Below, one piece after another: positions 35,592 through 43,634 of a stretch of 64,000 nt of DNA. The DNA lies in the NCBI RefSeq assembly GCF_964212655.1, contig NZ_OZ156465.1, forward strand, positions 1,302,001 to 1,366,000. The letters run 5' to 3'. This stretch comes from Candidatus Thiodiazotropha sp. LNASS1. Its GTDB lineage: Bacteria > Pseudomonadota > Gammaproteobacteria > Chromatiales > Chromatiaceae. The notes beneath the pieces are model-generated. The model saw only the letters and a program-made list of their open reading frames with translations. It was not told the origin of the DNA and searched no databases. Positions within the stretch are counted from its first letter, which is position 1; every line of letters starts with the position of its first letter. A program made the position numbers and the translations under genes.

Positions 35592-36071
35592 ATGGGAAAG
35601 ACTCTAATTATCACACTTGTCGTATTGGTTGCGCTGCTGATCAGCGGTGTGGCAATTGCACGTTATAAAGGTTATTGCGCCGGACCTGAAGGGCGTATCG
35701 GTTGGATGACGGACCGTATCGGCAGGCAACTCGATCTCGACGACTCTCAGCAGCAATATCTTGCTCAACTCAAAGATCAGATAGTAGTCAGCGCAAATGA
35801 ATTGAGGAGGGATAGATCGACCTATGTGGATCAAGCCATCGACCTGCTTGAAAGCTCAGAATTTGATCGCGAAAAGGCCCGCACTCTGCTGATGCAAAAA
35901 CAGGCTCAACTGGCCAGTCTCAGTTCCGACGTCATAGATGCCTTCGCCGATTTCAGTAATAATCTCAATCAAAGCCAACGGGATAAACTACAATCGATGA
36001 TCATGCATCACCGTGAACGTCGTCATTGCAAGTTCGCCTGCGGCGATAGTAAGCAATTGACACAGGAGTGA
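35592..36071 (+). CDS. Spy/CpxP-like periplasmic protein
   Basis: A 159-residue protein with an N-terminal hydrophobic segment (LIITLVVLVALLISGVAIA) and an all-helical body: LDLDDSQQQYLAQLKDQI is the first LTxxQ-like element, and FSNNLNQSQRDKLQSMIMHH the second. This is the Spy/CpxP fold, a periplasmic chaperone or stress-sensor adaptor. The start has AAGGAGATCATC ahead of it; an upstream ATG at 35529 lacks one. It lies 125 bases before a CpxR/CpxA-like pair on the same strand, the expected context for an accessory protein that damps the kinase. His/Cys residues at the C-terminus (HHRERRHCKFAC) may bind metal. Confidence 0.85.
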   Translation: MGKTLIITLVVLVALLISGVAIARYKGYCAGPEGRIGWMTDRIGRQLDLDDSQQQYLAQLKDQIVVSANELRRDRSTYVDQAIDLLESSEFDREKARTLLMQKQAQLASLSSDVIDAFADFSNNLNQSQRDKLQSMIMHHRERRHCKFACGDSKQLTQE

Positions 36072-36196
36072 ATAGCCATGCCCCCTCCTCTCACAGGGGG
36101 GGAGGCAGACTGAATCTTGATTGATCATCACACATAGCAGAATCCTGAAATCAATCTCAAATTTTTTAAACAATCAACCGAGTACTGGAATTAGTG

Positions 36197-36871
36197 ATGC
36201 CCCGCATCTTGCTGATCGATGATGACCAGGCACTGGCCACACCGCTGAAAGAGTACTTCTCCCTGTATGACTTGGAGCTGGAAGCGGTTACGCTCCCATC
36301 CGAAGGCTTGAAACGCATTGAGCATTCAAATCCGGATCTGGTGATTCTCGACATCATGTTGCCGGAGATGGATGGTTTTGAAGTATGCCGCACCATCCGC
36401 AGACAGAGCAGCCTGCCCATTCTTATGCTTACCGCGCGGGGAGAAGTGATGGATCGGGTTGTCGGTCTGGAACTGGGGGCGGATGATTACCTGGCTAAAC
36501 CGTTCGAACCCAGAGAGTTGGTTGCCAGAATACAGAACATCCTTAAACGCAGCCGGTCACAACCGAATGAGGAGCAAGAGATCGTGCTTGGCGCACTAAA
36601 ACTCGATTTGGTGCGACAGGATGCCTTTATCGAGGAGCGAAGCCTGAATCTCACAACCCTCGAATATCGATTGCTGGCCTTGCTGGCGCAACATCCGGGC
36701 CGGGTATACAGCCGTGACGAAATACTGACTGCCGTAAAAGGGATAGAGGCCGATCTCTATACCCGTTCCGTTGATATCCTGGTAAGCCGTCTGCGGCAAA
36801 AACTAAAACCGCTTGACTATATCAAGACAGTATGGGGAACCGGATACCGCCTGGTGGGCCCTGAAACATGA
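36197..36871 (+). CDS. CpxR-like OmpR-family response regulator
   Basis: A 224-residue regulator: receiver with DDD at 8-10, phospho-accepting Asp52 in LVILDIMLPEMDG, LTARGE and LAKPFEPRELVARI, then a winged helix (LNLTTLEYRLLALLAQHPGRVYSRDEIL ... RSVDILVSRLRQKL, KTVWGTGYRLV). ATG 36197 is preferred to GTG 36194. Its end overlaps the kinase start (ATGA at 36868-36871), giving translational coupling. Together with the Spy-like gene the set looks like a Cpx-type envelope-stress circuit. True orthology to CpxR is not shown. Confidence 0.92.
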   Translation: MPRILLIDDDQALATPLKEYFSLYDLELEAVTLPSEGLKRIEHSNPDLVILDIMLPEMDGFEVCRTIRRQSSLPILMLTARGEVMDRVVGLELGADDYLAKPFEPRELVARIQNILKRSRSQPNEEQEIVLGALKLDLVRQDAFIEERSLNLTTLEYRLLALLAQHPGRVYSRDEILTAVKGIEADLYTRSVDILVSRLRQKLKPLDYIKTVWGTGYRLVGPET

Positions 36872-38199
36872 ACAGACGACATAGTCTCAGCGGCCGCCTG
36901 ATCTTACTGTTTATCTGTGTCAGTATCCTGGTCGCGCTGACGGTGCGAACAGGATTCCGATACGGCATCCAGGGAGAGTTTCGTTCCCTGGCAGAACCCC
37001 ATCTGTCGGAATATATCGAACACCTGGTAAAAGAGATCGGTTCCCCACCCGATCCCATAGCCGCGGAAAAACTGGCGGAACGCCTGCAAATCGATATTCA
37101 GATCCAGGCCAAGGGTCAGACCTGGTCCAACAACGGTGGCATCGTCAATACAGAGAGATTGGTGTTTCATTCCCACTCTCTCAGCACCGGCCGATTGGTC
37201 GAAATCAACCATGACGAGCATCGATTTATGCTGCGTCTGCAGGATAACGACAGTACCATTCTGCTGATGACCCGGAAGCGTCTGGATAATGGCTCCTTGG
37301 CACTGGTGATCGGAGTGACAATTATTACCGTATTGCTCCTCATTGCCCTCACCTACCATCTGGTAAAGCGTCTGTTTCAACCATTACAGGACATAGGCCG
37401 GAGTGTAGCCAGATTCGGCTCCGGTGAACTCGACCACCGTATCGCCATAAAACGCCGGGATGAGCTGGGAGATCTGGCCAACAGCATCAATACCATGGCG
37501 GACGATATCGAGGCGATGATGGAGGCAAAGCGTCAACTGCTATTGGCCATCAGCCATGAACTTCGCTCCCCGCTGACCCGTGCACGCCTGAATGCTGAAT
37601 TGATACAGGCCGGTGAACCCCGCGACAGGATTATTGCAGATCTGCAGCTGCTGGAGCAGGAACTCGCTGAATTGTTGGAGACTGAACGCCTCGGCAGCAG
37701 GCATGCCAAACTCGATCTACAGCCGGTCAATCCCGGACAGATCATCGATTCCGTCATTCAGCAGTACTTCTCCACCGCAACCATTCGCTGTAAACATGAA
37801 AACGACAGTGTATCGATTCAATTGGACCCGGTACGTATTCGTCTGCTGATAAAAAATCTGCTGGAGAATGCGCTGAGACATACACCTGAATCCGGTGAAC
37901 CGGTGCGGATCGACAGCCGGATTAGCGACCGGATTTGGCGAGTCAGTGTTAAGGACCAGGGTGAAGGTATCCCGAAGGAACACCTGCCACATCTCACAGA
38001 GCCCTTTTACCGGGTCGATAAGGCACGCCAAAGAGAGACCGGTGGGTATGGCCTGGGCCTCTATCTCTGTCGTGTCATCGCCGAGGCGCATCGAGGAGGC
38101 TTGCATATTGAGAGCGAACCGAACATGGGAACCCGGGTTCTCATCACCCTGCCTTTAGACGAGGCAATTACCGGATCACCATCAAAGCCCGGGGTATAA
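36868..38199 (+). CDS. CpxA-like sensor histidine kinase
   Basis: A 443-residue inner membrane kinase: TM1 at about 9-27, a periplasmic domain of about 110 residues, TM2 at about 145-168, HAMP (LQDIGRSVARFGSGELDHRI), HisKA with LLLAISHELRSPLTRARL, and HATPase_c with NLLENALRHTP, KDQGEGIPKEHLP and GGYGLGLYLCRVIAEAH. The kinase starts inside the regulator stop codon. The sensor is shorter than in E. coli CpxA. The likely input is envelope stress through the Spy-like protein upstream, by analogy only. Confidence 0.92.
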   Translation: MNRRHSLSGRLILLFICVSILVALTVRTGFRYGIQGEFRSLAEPHLSEYIEHLVKEIGSPPDPIAAEKLAERLQIDIQIQAKGQTWSNNGGIVNTERLVFHSHSLSTGRLVEINHDEHRFMLRLQDNDSTILLMTRKRLDNGSLALVIGVTIITVLLLIALTYHLVKRLFQPLQDIGRSVARFGSGELDHRIAIKRRDELGDLANSINTMADDIEAMMEAKRQLLLAISHELRSPLTRARLNAELIQAGEPRDRIIADLQLLEQELAELLETERLGSRHAKLDLQPVNPGQIIDSVIQQYFSTATIRCKHENDSVSIQLDPVRIRLLIKNLLENALRHTPESGEPVRIDSRISDRIWRVSVKDQGEGIPKEHLPHLTEPFYRVDKARQRETGGYGLGLYLCRVIAEAHRGGLHIESEPNMGTRVLITLPLDEAITGSPSKPGV

Positions 38200-38220
38200 G
38201 ATACAAGACAGCTATAAGTA

Positions 38221-39582
38221 TCAACCCGGCAGTGAGATGCCTGTTACCTTCTTATACAGTGAAACCGCATAGGAATCAGTCATTCCGGAGACAAAATCGG
38301 TCAAACGCAACAAACGTGTGTAGTGATCCTTGGCCGGTTGACCATGGGGCCCGACGAACTGTTCCGGAATCAGTCGAATCATCATCTGGCTGCGCGGGCT
38401 GGCGCGCTCACCTTGGGCCGCCACATCATCAATGATAGGGATAAAACGCTCCAGCAGTTCACTGATTACCTGAAAACCGGCAGTCTCTATCTCGATCACT
38501 TCCGGAGCGATATAAATCTTTTCATGCGCAACCTCTATCAGACGGTCCATCTCGGCACGGTGTGGAATCTGGCTCATTAACGGCAGATCGAACTGGCCCG
38601 CCAGCATCGCCTCTTCATGATCGAGAAAGCAGTGCAGAATCTCACTGATCGCCTGGCTGATCACCTTGGCCCGTAAAAACTCGATCTTCTCTTTATCCCC
38701 CGTTATGCGGTTCAGGCGTTTATGTCGTGACGACGAATCAGGCAATACAGCACTGAACAGCTCCATCGCCTCGTGATAACTGAGATGTCCCAGGCGATAG
38801 CCATCTTCGATATCGATGACCCGATAACAGATATCGTCGGCCGCCTCCACCAGAAACGCCAGTGGATGTCGATGCCAGATAGCCAACACCGGATCCCGGC
38901 GCAACAACCCCACTGTCTCGGAGACCTCGCTGAAGAGGTCCTGGTCCTCCGCTGTGAAACCCGGTTTTTTCGCACCGACACCCTGGAAACGCCCGTTTCC
39001 GATACACGATTCGCGGGGATACTTGGTAAATGCCGCAAGTGTGGCGCAAGTCAGTTGCAGTCCTCCGTGATTATCCCTGTTCTGCAGCCGGGTCAAGACA
39101 CGAAAGCCTTGCGAGTTACCCTCAAAATTGAGGAAGTCCTCGCGCTGGCTGCCCTGTAATACGGCAACACGCTGTTTACCGTATTCACCATTCTCCGCCC
39201 AGTGCCGGATTGCATCTTCACCGGAATGGCCGAACGGAGGATTACCGATATCATGGGCCAGACATGCAGCTGCACAGATATCGCCAAAATCCGAGGCCTC
39301 ATTCTCTTTGAGCTTGTGGCGGGCGATGATCTGTTCCCCGACCAGGGTACCCAGTGACCGGCCAACACTGGAAGACTCGAGACTGTGGGTCAAACGGGTA
39401 CGGACATAGTCGACTTTCGAGAGGGGAAAGATCTGCGTCTTATCCTGCATCCGCCTGAATGCCGAGGAAAAGACGATCCTGTCCAGATCACGCTGAAAAT
39501 CAGTACGCGTGGAGCTGGCAGTCGAGTGATCGCTCGAACCCAGGCGTTTGTGAGAAAGTAATTGAGTCCAGTTCATCGACAT
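38221..39582 (-). CDS. dgt: Deoxyguanosinetriphosphate triphosphohydrolase
   Basis: A 453-residue HD-domain enzyme splitting dGTP into deoxyguanosine and triphosphate. Family blocks: DLDRIVFSSAFRRMQDKTQIFP, RTRLTHSLESSSVGRSLG, the HD motif AACLAHDIGNPPFGHSGEDAI, and later AADDICYRVIDIEDGYRLG. Length and order fit the long Dgt form rather than the short HD nucleotidases. The enzyme controls dNTP pools and can limit foreign DNA replication. It converges with the CpxA-like gene, 21 bases apart, with no clear terminator between. Confidence 0.93.
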   Translation of the reverse strand: MSMNWTQLLSHKRLGSSDHSTASSTRTDFQRDLDRIVFSSAFRRMQDKTQIFPLSKVDYVRTRLTHSLESSSVGRSLGTLVGEQIIARHKLKENEASDFGDICAAACLAHDIGNPPFGHSGEDAIRHWAENGEYGKQRVAVLQGSQREDFLNFEGNSQGFRVLTRLQNRDNHGGLQLTCATLAAFTKYPRESCIGNGRFQGVGAKKPGFTAEDQDLFSEVSETVGLLRRDPVLAIWHRHPLAFLVEAADDICYRVIDIEDGYRLGHLSYHEAMELFSAVLPDSSSRHKRLNRITGDKEKIEFLRAKVISQAISEILHCFLDHEEAMLAGQFDLPLMSQIPHRAEMDRLIEVAHEKIYIAPEVIEIETAGFQVISELLERFIPIIDDVAAQGERASPRSQMMIRLIPEQFVGPHGQPAKDHYTRLLRLTDFVSGMTDSYAVSLYKKVTGISLPG

Positions 39583-39630
39583 GCGGCCATTCTAACCTAG
39601 TGTCCGTTGGGATACAGCCTTAAAGCAGCA

Positions 39631-39790
39631 AGCCGCGAATGAACACCAATCACCGCAAACGAACGCAAATGGATATCACTCCGGTTGAATCGTAAACATC
39701 TCATTCCTGCATGGGAATGCAGGCGATTACCTCTCAATCACTCATACTATTTCGTGCTAATTGTGCGGTGATTGGCGTTCATTCGCGGCT
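39631..39790. repeat. 27-bp-arm inverted repeat (MITE/REP-like)
   Basis: Left arm 39631-39657 begins AGCCGCGAATGAACACC; the right arm 39764-39790 is its reverse complement with one mismatch over 27 bases. The 106-base spacer has no gene. A solo relative occurs at 17592. It could form a cruciform or mark a non-autonomous element. Confidence 0.75.
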
Positions 39791-39831
39791 AACTCATACA
39801 AAGGCCTGGAACGCGAGTGTAGTGTCCTATA

Positions 39832-40770
39832 CTAGGGCCGGGTCGGGTCACTCACCAGGGTGTCATCGATACGCTCACGAAAACCTATTGCCAGGAGGCC
39901 TGCCGCGGCGATCAGCAACGCCCCTGCAATGAACTGCCCGGTCAAGGTCTCCTGCCAGAAGAGATACCCATATCCGGCACCGAATAATACGGATGTGTAG
40001 GTCATGGGGCTTACCGTGGCCGCGGATGCGATGGCATAACCGCGAGTCAGCATCAACTGACCCAGGGTGCCCAATAGACCGATCAAGGCCAACCAGCCCC
40101 ATTCGGCCGCGGTCGGCTGCCGCCAGCCCCAGAACATGGGGATCGATGAAATCAGGCTGCTTAGCAGCGCAAAATAGAATACCACTCGTACTGAGGGTTC
40201 ACTGCGTCCAAGACGCCTGAGCGTCACTTTGGCCAGGGATGCAAAACCGCCTCCCAGCAAACCGATCAGTGCTATACGGTTGAACTCCCCTTCCGGATTA
40301 AGCACCAGAATCACGCCGATAAAACCGATGCCGATGGCCAGCAGTATCCTTTGACGCAGAGGTTCGCTGAGCCAGAACCAGGCGATAAGCGGCATAAAGA
40401 GCGGCGATGTCATCTTCAATAACATACCGTCCGCCAGCGGCAGGTTGGCCAAGGCATAGAAAAAACAGTACATCGCTGAAACACCGGCGACCGATCGCAA
40501 CAGATGCAGGTGGATGATCTCGGTGCGTAAACTGACCCAGCCGTTACTCCAGACCAATGGCATCAACAAGGCCAGCCCGAACAGATTGCGCATAAAGACC
40601 GCCATATCACTGGGCAATGTTTGTGTCACATATTTTACAGACGCCCCCATCGAGGCGAACATTAATTCAGACAACAGTATGAACAGTGCTCCCAACAGGA
40701 GATTTTGCCTATACAGCACTGCCTTGATCCCCGCTGTTAACGACTCTGCTCTGCATACAAGCCAATCCAA
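39832..40770 (-). CDS. EamA/DMT-family membrane transporter
   Basis: A 312-residue protein with ten hydrophobic segments and the internal duplication of the EamA family: LGALFILLSELMFASMGASVKY in the first half and IALIGLLGGGFASLAKVTLRRL in the second. The motif MTYTSVLFGAGYGYLFWQE near the end is typical of the RhaT/YdcZ-like drug/metabolite transporters. The substrate is not predictable. The first 24 residues before TM1 look unusual, and the listed start is a TTG, so the true start may be internal. Confidence 0.88.
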   Translation of the reverse strand: MDWLVCRAESLTAGIKAVLYRQNLLLGALFILLSELMFASMGASVKYVTQTLPSDMAVFMRNLFGLALLMPLVWSNGWVSLRTEIIHLHLLRSVAGVSAMYCFFYALANLPLADGMLLKMTSPLFMPLIAWFWLSEPLRQRILLAIGIGFIGVILVLNPEGEFNRIALIGLLGGGFASLAKVTLRRLGRSEPSVRVVFYFALLSSLISSIPMFWGWRQPTAAEWGWLALIGLLGTLGQLMLTRGYAIASAATVSPMTYTSVLFGAGYGYLFWQETLTGQFIAGALLIAAAGLLAIGFRERIDDTLVSDPTRP

Positions 40771-40967
40771 CCCATATCAACCATTGAGACACCTGAATCT
40801 TCGTATTGCCGATGCATCCCCCCTATTGTTATCTGCCCGGGATTCAGTAGTACAGGAGGATCTTGCCGGTTACCGGCAATAAATGTTGACATATCAAAAT
40901 ATCGCAATCGCCGATCACTCTATGGCAGAATTGAACAATCTAACAGATTATGCGGAGAATTGTTCAC

Positions 40968-41615
40968 ATGCTCTCAATACGCCTTTACACTTTATTAGGC
41001 CTGGTAACGCTTATTTCCGGTTGCTCGAGCGTCTACTACGACACCATGGAAAAGGTCGGCATTCACAAACGCGACATCATGGTCGACCGGGTGGAATCCG
41101 CACGTGACGCCCAGGCTGAGGCACAGGAGCAGTTTCAATCGGCACTGGATCAATTCGCTTCTGTCATCAATCTTGAGGAGAGTGATCTGAAGCGTGCCTA
41201 CGATAGCCTCAATCATGAATTTGAAGCCAGTGAAGCGGCGGCGGCAGAGGTTACGGAACGCATCAGCAAGGTGGAATCGGTGGCCGAAGACCTGTTTGAA
41301 GAGTGGCAGGAAGAGTTGGACCTGTATGAGAACAAGAGTCTGAAAGCCACCAGCGCCAGGAAACTCAAACAGACCAAACAGCGCTATCAGACCATGCTCA
41401 GCTCAATGAAGAAGGCAGAACGGAGTATGCAGCCCGTAATCAATACTTTCCGTGATAATGTGCTGTTTCTGAAGCATAACCTCAATGCCCAGGCAATCGG
41501 ATCCCTGCGCGGTGAATTCGGTAATCTCAAGGCCGATATCAATAACCTGATCAACCGAATGAACCAGTCGATCAAACAATCAGATGAATTTATTCGTGGT
41601 ATGCAGAGCTCCTAG
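40968..41615 (+). CDS. DUF2959 lipoprotein
   Basis: A 215-residue protein with a lipobox (LVTLISGC) and then SSVYYDTMEKVGIHKRDIMVDRV, the DUF2959 signature. The rest is charged helix with strong heptad character (about residues 40-205), predicted coiled coil. Start 40968 has CGGAG about 11 bases ahead; the in-frame ATG at 40950 has no such site and would disturb the signal peptide. A Pit-type phosphate transporter gene follows 38 bases downstream, so they are probably co-transcribed. The function of DUF2959 is unknown. Confidence 0.87.
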   Translation: MLSIRLYTLLGLVTLISGCSSVYYDTMEKVGIHKRDIMVDRVESARDAQAEAQEQFQSALDQFASVINLEESDLKRAYDSLNHEFEASEAAAAEVTERISKVESVAEDLFEEWQEELDLYENKSLKATSARKLKQTKQRYQTMLSSMKKAERSMQPVINTFRDNVLFLKHNLNAQAIGSLRGEFGNLKADINNLINRMNQSIKQSDEFIRGMQSS

Positions 41616-41653
41616 CGTTTGGAGAACCGCATAGACTTCAGACAAATCAACGC

Positions 41654-43177
41654 ATGTCGTCAAAGGTACACAACGCTGCTGTCTACAGAGCGAATCACGC
41701 GCTCGCATTACTCTTTCTGATCGCCATCGGCGTCAGTTATTATTTCATTTACAGCACCATCGACAACAGCTTGATAATGATACTGGCCGCCATTCTCGGC
41801 GGTTATCTGGCCCTGAATATCGGCGCCAACGATGCAGGCAACAATATCGGGCCCTTGGTGGGTTCCGCAGTCATCGGCATGACCGGAGCGATGTTGTTCG
41901 CCGCACTGTTTGAAGCTGCCGGCGCATTTCTTTCAGGCGGCGAGGTGATCAGCACCATAAAGCAAGGCATAATAGATCCTAATCAACTGAGTGATGCGGA
42001 AACGATAACACGTGTTATGTTTTCCGCCATGATAGCCACAGTTGTTTGGCTTAATTTAGCCACGTTCACAGGCACGCCTGTTTCCACAACACATACCATC
42101 GTGGGTGGTGTCCTGGGAGCGGGAATAACCGTTGGCGGAGTTTCCGCCGTCAATTGGCACACCTTGGCCTCTATTACCGTCAGCTGGTTTTTATCACCGA
42201 TACTGGGTGGAATCATCGCCGCACTCCTGTTGTACCTGATCAAGCGTACGATCACCTATCAGGAAAAGATGTCACGGGCCGCCGGAAAAGTGTTGCCGCT
42301 GCTGGTCGGTTTCATGGCCTGGAGTTTCACCACTTACCTGATGGTCAAAGGCGTCAAAGCGAGTTGGCGGGTCGATTTTTTTACGGCGCTGATATGTGGT
42401 TTTGCCATAGGCCTGGGTGTCTACATGGTGATAAAACCCCATATCGTGCAGCGTACCGACATACTTCCCAATACCAAATCCGCCGTCAACCGACTGTTCA
42501 ATATCCCGCTATTGTTCGGTGCCGGTCTTCTGAGTTTCGCCCACGGATCAAATGATGTTGCAAACGCCATTGGTCCCGTTATTGCGATCAAAGAGGCGCT
42601 GATAGACAGCCAGACCGCACTGCCTGACCTCTCACTGTGGGAATTGTCGATCGGGGCGGTTGGCATACCCCTGGGATTGATTTTGTATGGAAGGCGCCTT
42701 ATCGAGACGATTGGCAGCGAAATTACTGAACTCGATCAAGTGAGGGCATTCTGCATTGTCACTTCTGTCACTATTACAGTGTTGTTTGCAAGCCAGTTCG
42801 GCCTTCCCGTGAGCAGTACACATACCGCTGTCGGTGCAGTCTTCGGTATCGGCTTTTTACGCGAAATATTAAAGACAAATTATGCCATTCTCCTGGAAAC
42901 CCTCAGGCAGCAGCACCAAAGCCGGGATAAAGCTCAGATTGAGGCCTTTATCCAACGATTCGATCGGGCAAGTTTCAGTGAAAAAGGTCGTCTTTTGGCG
43001 GAATTGGATTCAGACAAACAGTTAAAACTCAGTAAAAAGAAACGCTCCTCACTACAAAAACTCTACCGCTATGAAATCGTCAAACGTTCCACCTTCATAC
43101 GCATCATTTTGGCGTGGATTATCACCCTCCCGATAGCAGGCCTCTTCGCCTCTTTGATCTATTTGCTGATCGATTGA
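41654..43177 (+). CDS. Inorganic phosphate transporter, Pit family
   Basis: A 507-residue membrane protein with the two PiT signature halves: NIGANDAGNNIGPLVGSAVIG in the N-terminal half and FAHGSNDVANAIGPVIAI in the C-terminal half, and VSTTHTIVGGVLGAG / VSSTHTAVGAVFGIG as the matching repeat. It takes up phosphate with H+ or Na+, or metal-phosphate complexes. A cytosolic, charged stretch near residues 415-480 (IEAFIQRFDRASFSEKGRLL) is longer than in short PiT proteins and precedes the final helix. The upstream DUF2959 lipoprotein may be its partner. Confidence 0.92.
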   Translation: MSSKVHNAAVYRANHALALLFLIAIGVSYYFIYSTIDNSLIMILAAILGGYLALNIGANDAGNNIGPLVGSAVIGMTGAMLFAALFEAAGAFLSGGEVISTIKQGIIDPNQLSDAETITRVMFSAMIATVVWLNLATFTGTPVSTTHTIVGGVLGAGITVGGVSAVNWHTLASITVSWFLSPILGGIIAALLLYLIKRTITYQEKMSRAAGKVLPLLVGFMAWSFTTYLMVKGVKASWRVDFFTALICGFAIGLGVYMVIKPHIVQRTDILPNTKSAVNRLFNIPLLFGAGLLSFAHGSNDVANAIGPVIAIKEALIDSQTALPDLSLWELSIGAVGIPLGLILYGRRLIETIGSEITELDQVRAFCIVTSVTITVLFASQFGLPVSSTHTAVGAVFGIGFLREILKTNYAILLETLRQQHQSRDKAQIEAFIQRFDRASFSEKGRLLAELDSDKQLKLSKKKRSSLQKLYRYEIVKRSTFIRIILAWIITLPIAGLFASLIYLLID

Positions 43178-43364
43178 TCAGTTACCGCCTCAACCCCCCT
43201 ATTTATCTCCAGTAATTTACTTGGTTATTATCGGGCAACAAGGGTCCCGTTTCGATACTATGATGTGATCAAAAATCCCATAAAACTCATTGATTTGTAA
43301 AAAAGTGGCAGACATAGTAAAAAGCGCGATATCCAGGCGGAACTAACCAAAGCCAAAAGGAATT

Positions 43365-43607
43365 ATGTCTCCAACCAGCCGTCATTGCGCAAATTCAGTT
43401 TTATTGCGATCATGGCTCTATGATCGGCAAAGCAATACGCGCACAGCCTATCCTCAGAACCCGATAATCAAGGCTTGGCTCACAGGAAACTCATCCAGAG
43501 TCGCTCCGCAACTCTTCCATTTGGAACAGGGCAAAACTCATGTTTTGCCGGATGCAGTAAAACGTGAACTACGTCACATTCCCCTTCCTCACCTCATGGA
43601 TGGATAA
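43365..43607 (+). CDS. Hypothetical protein, 80 residues
   Basis: The frame has a plausible ribosome site (AAAAGGAATT before ATG). The product is basic and polar (RSWLYDRQSNTRTAYPQNP, LPDAVKRELRHIPLPHL), with no hydrophobic segment and no family I recognise. It lies 28 bases ahead of a GGDEF-EAL gene and could be a small upstream partner, or not a gene. The rest of 43178-43634 shows nothing. Confidence 0.4.
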   Translation: MSPTSRHCANSVLLRSWLYDRQSNTRTAYPQNPIIKAWLTGNSSRVAPQLFHLEQGKTHVLPDAVKRELRHIPLPHLMDG

Positions 43608-43634
43608 GTTGTATCAGCCTGGTTGTTTCCTAAT

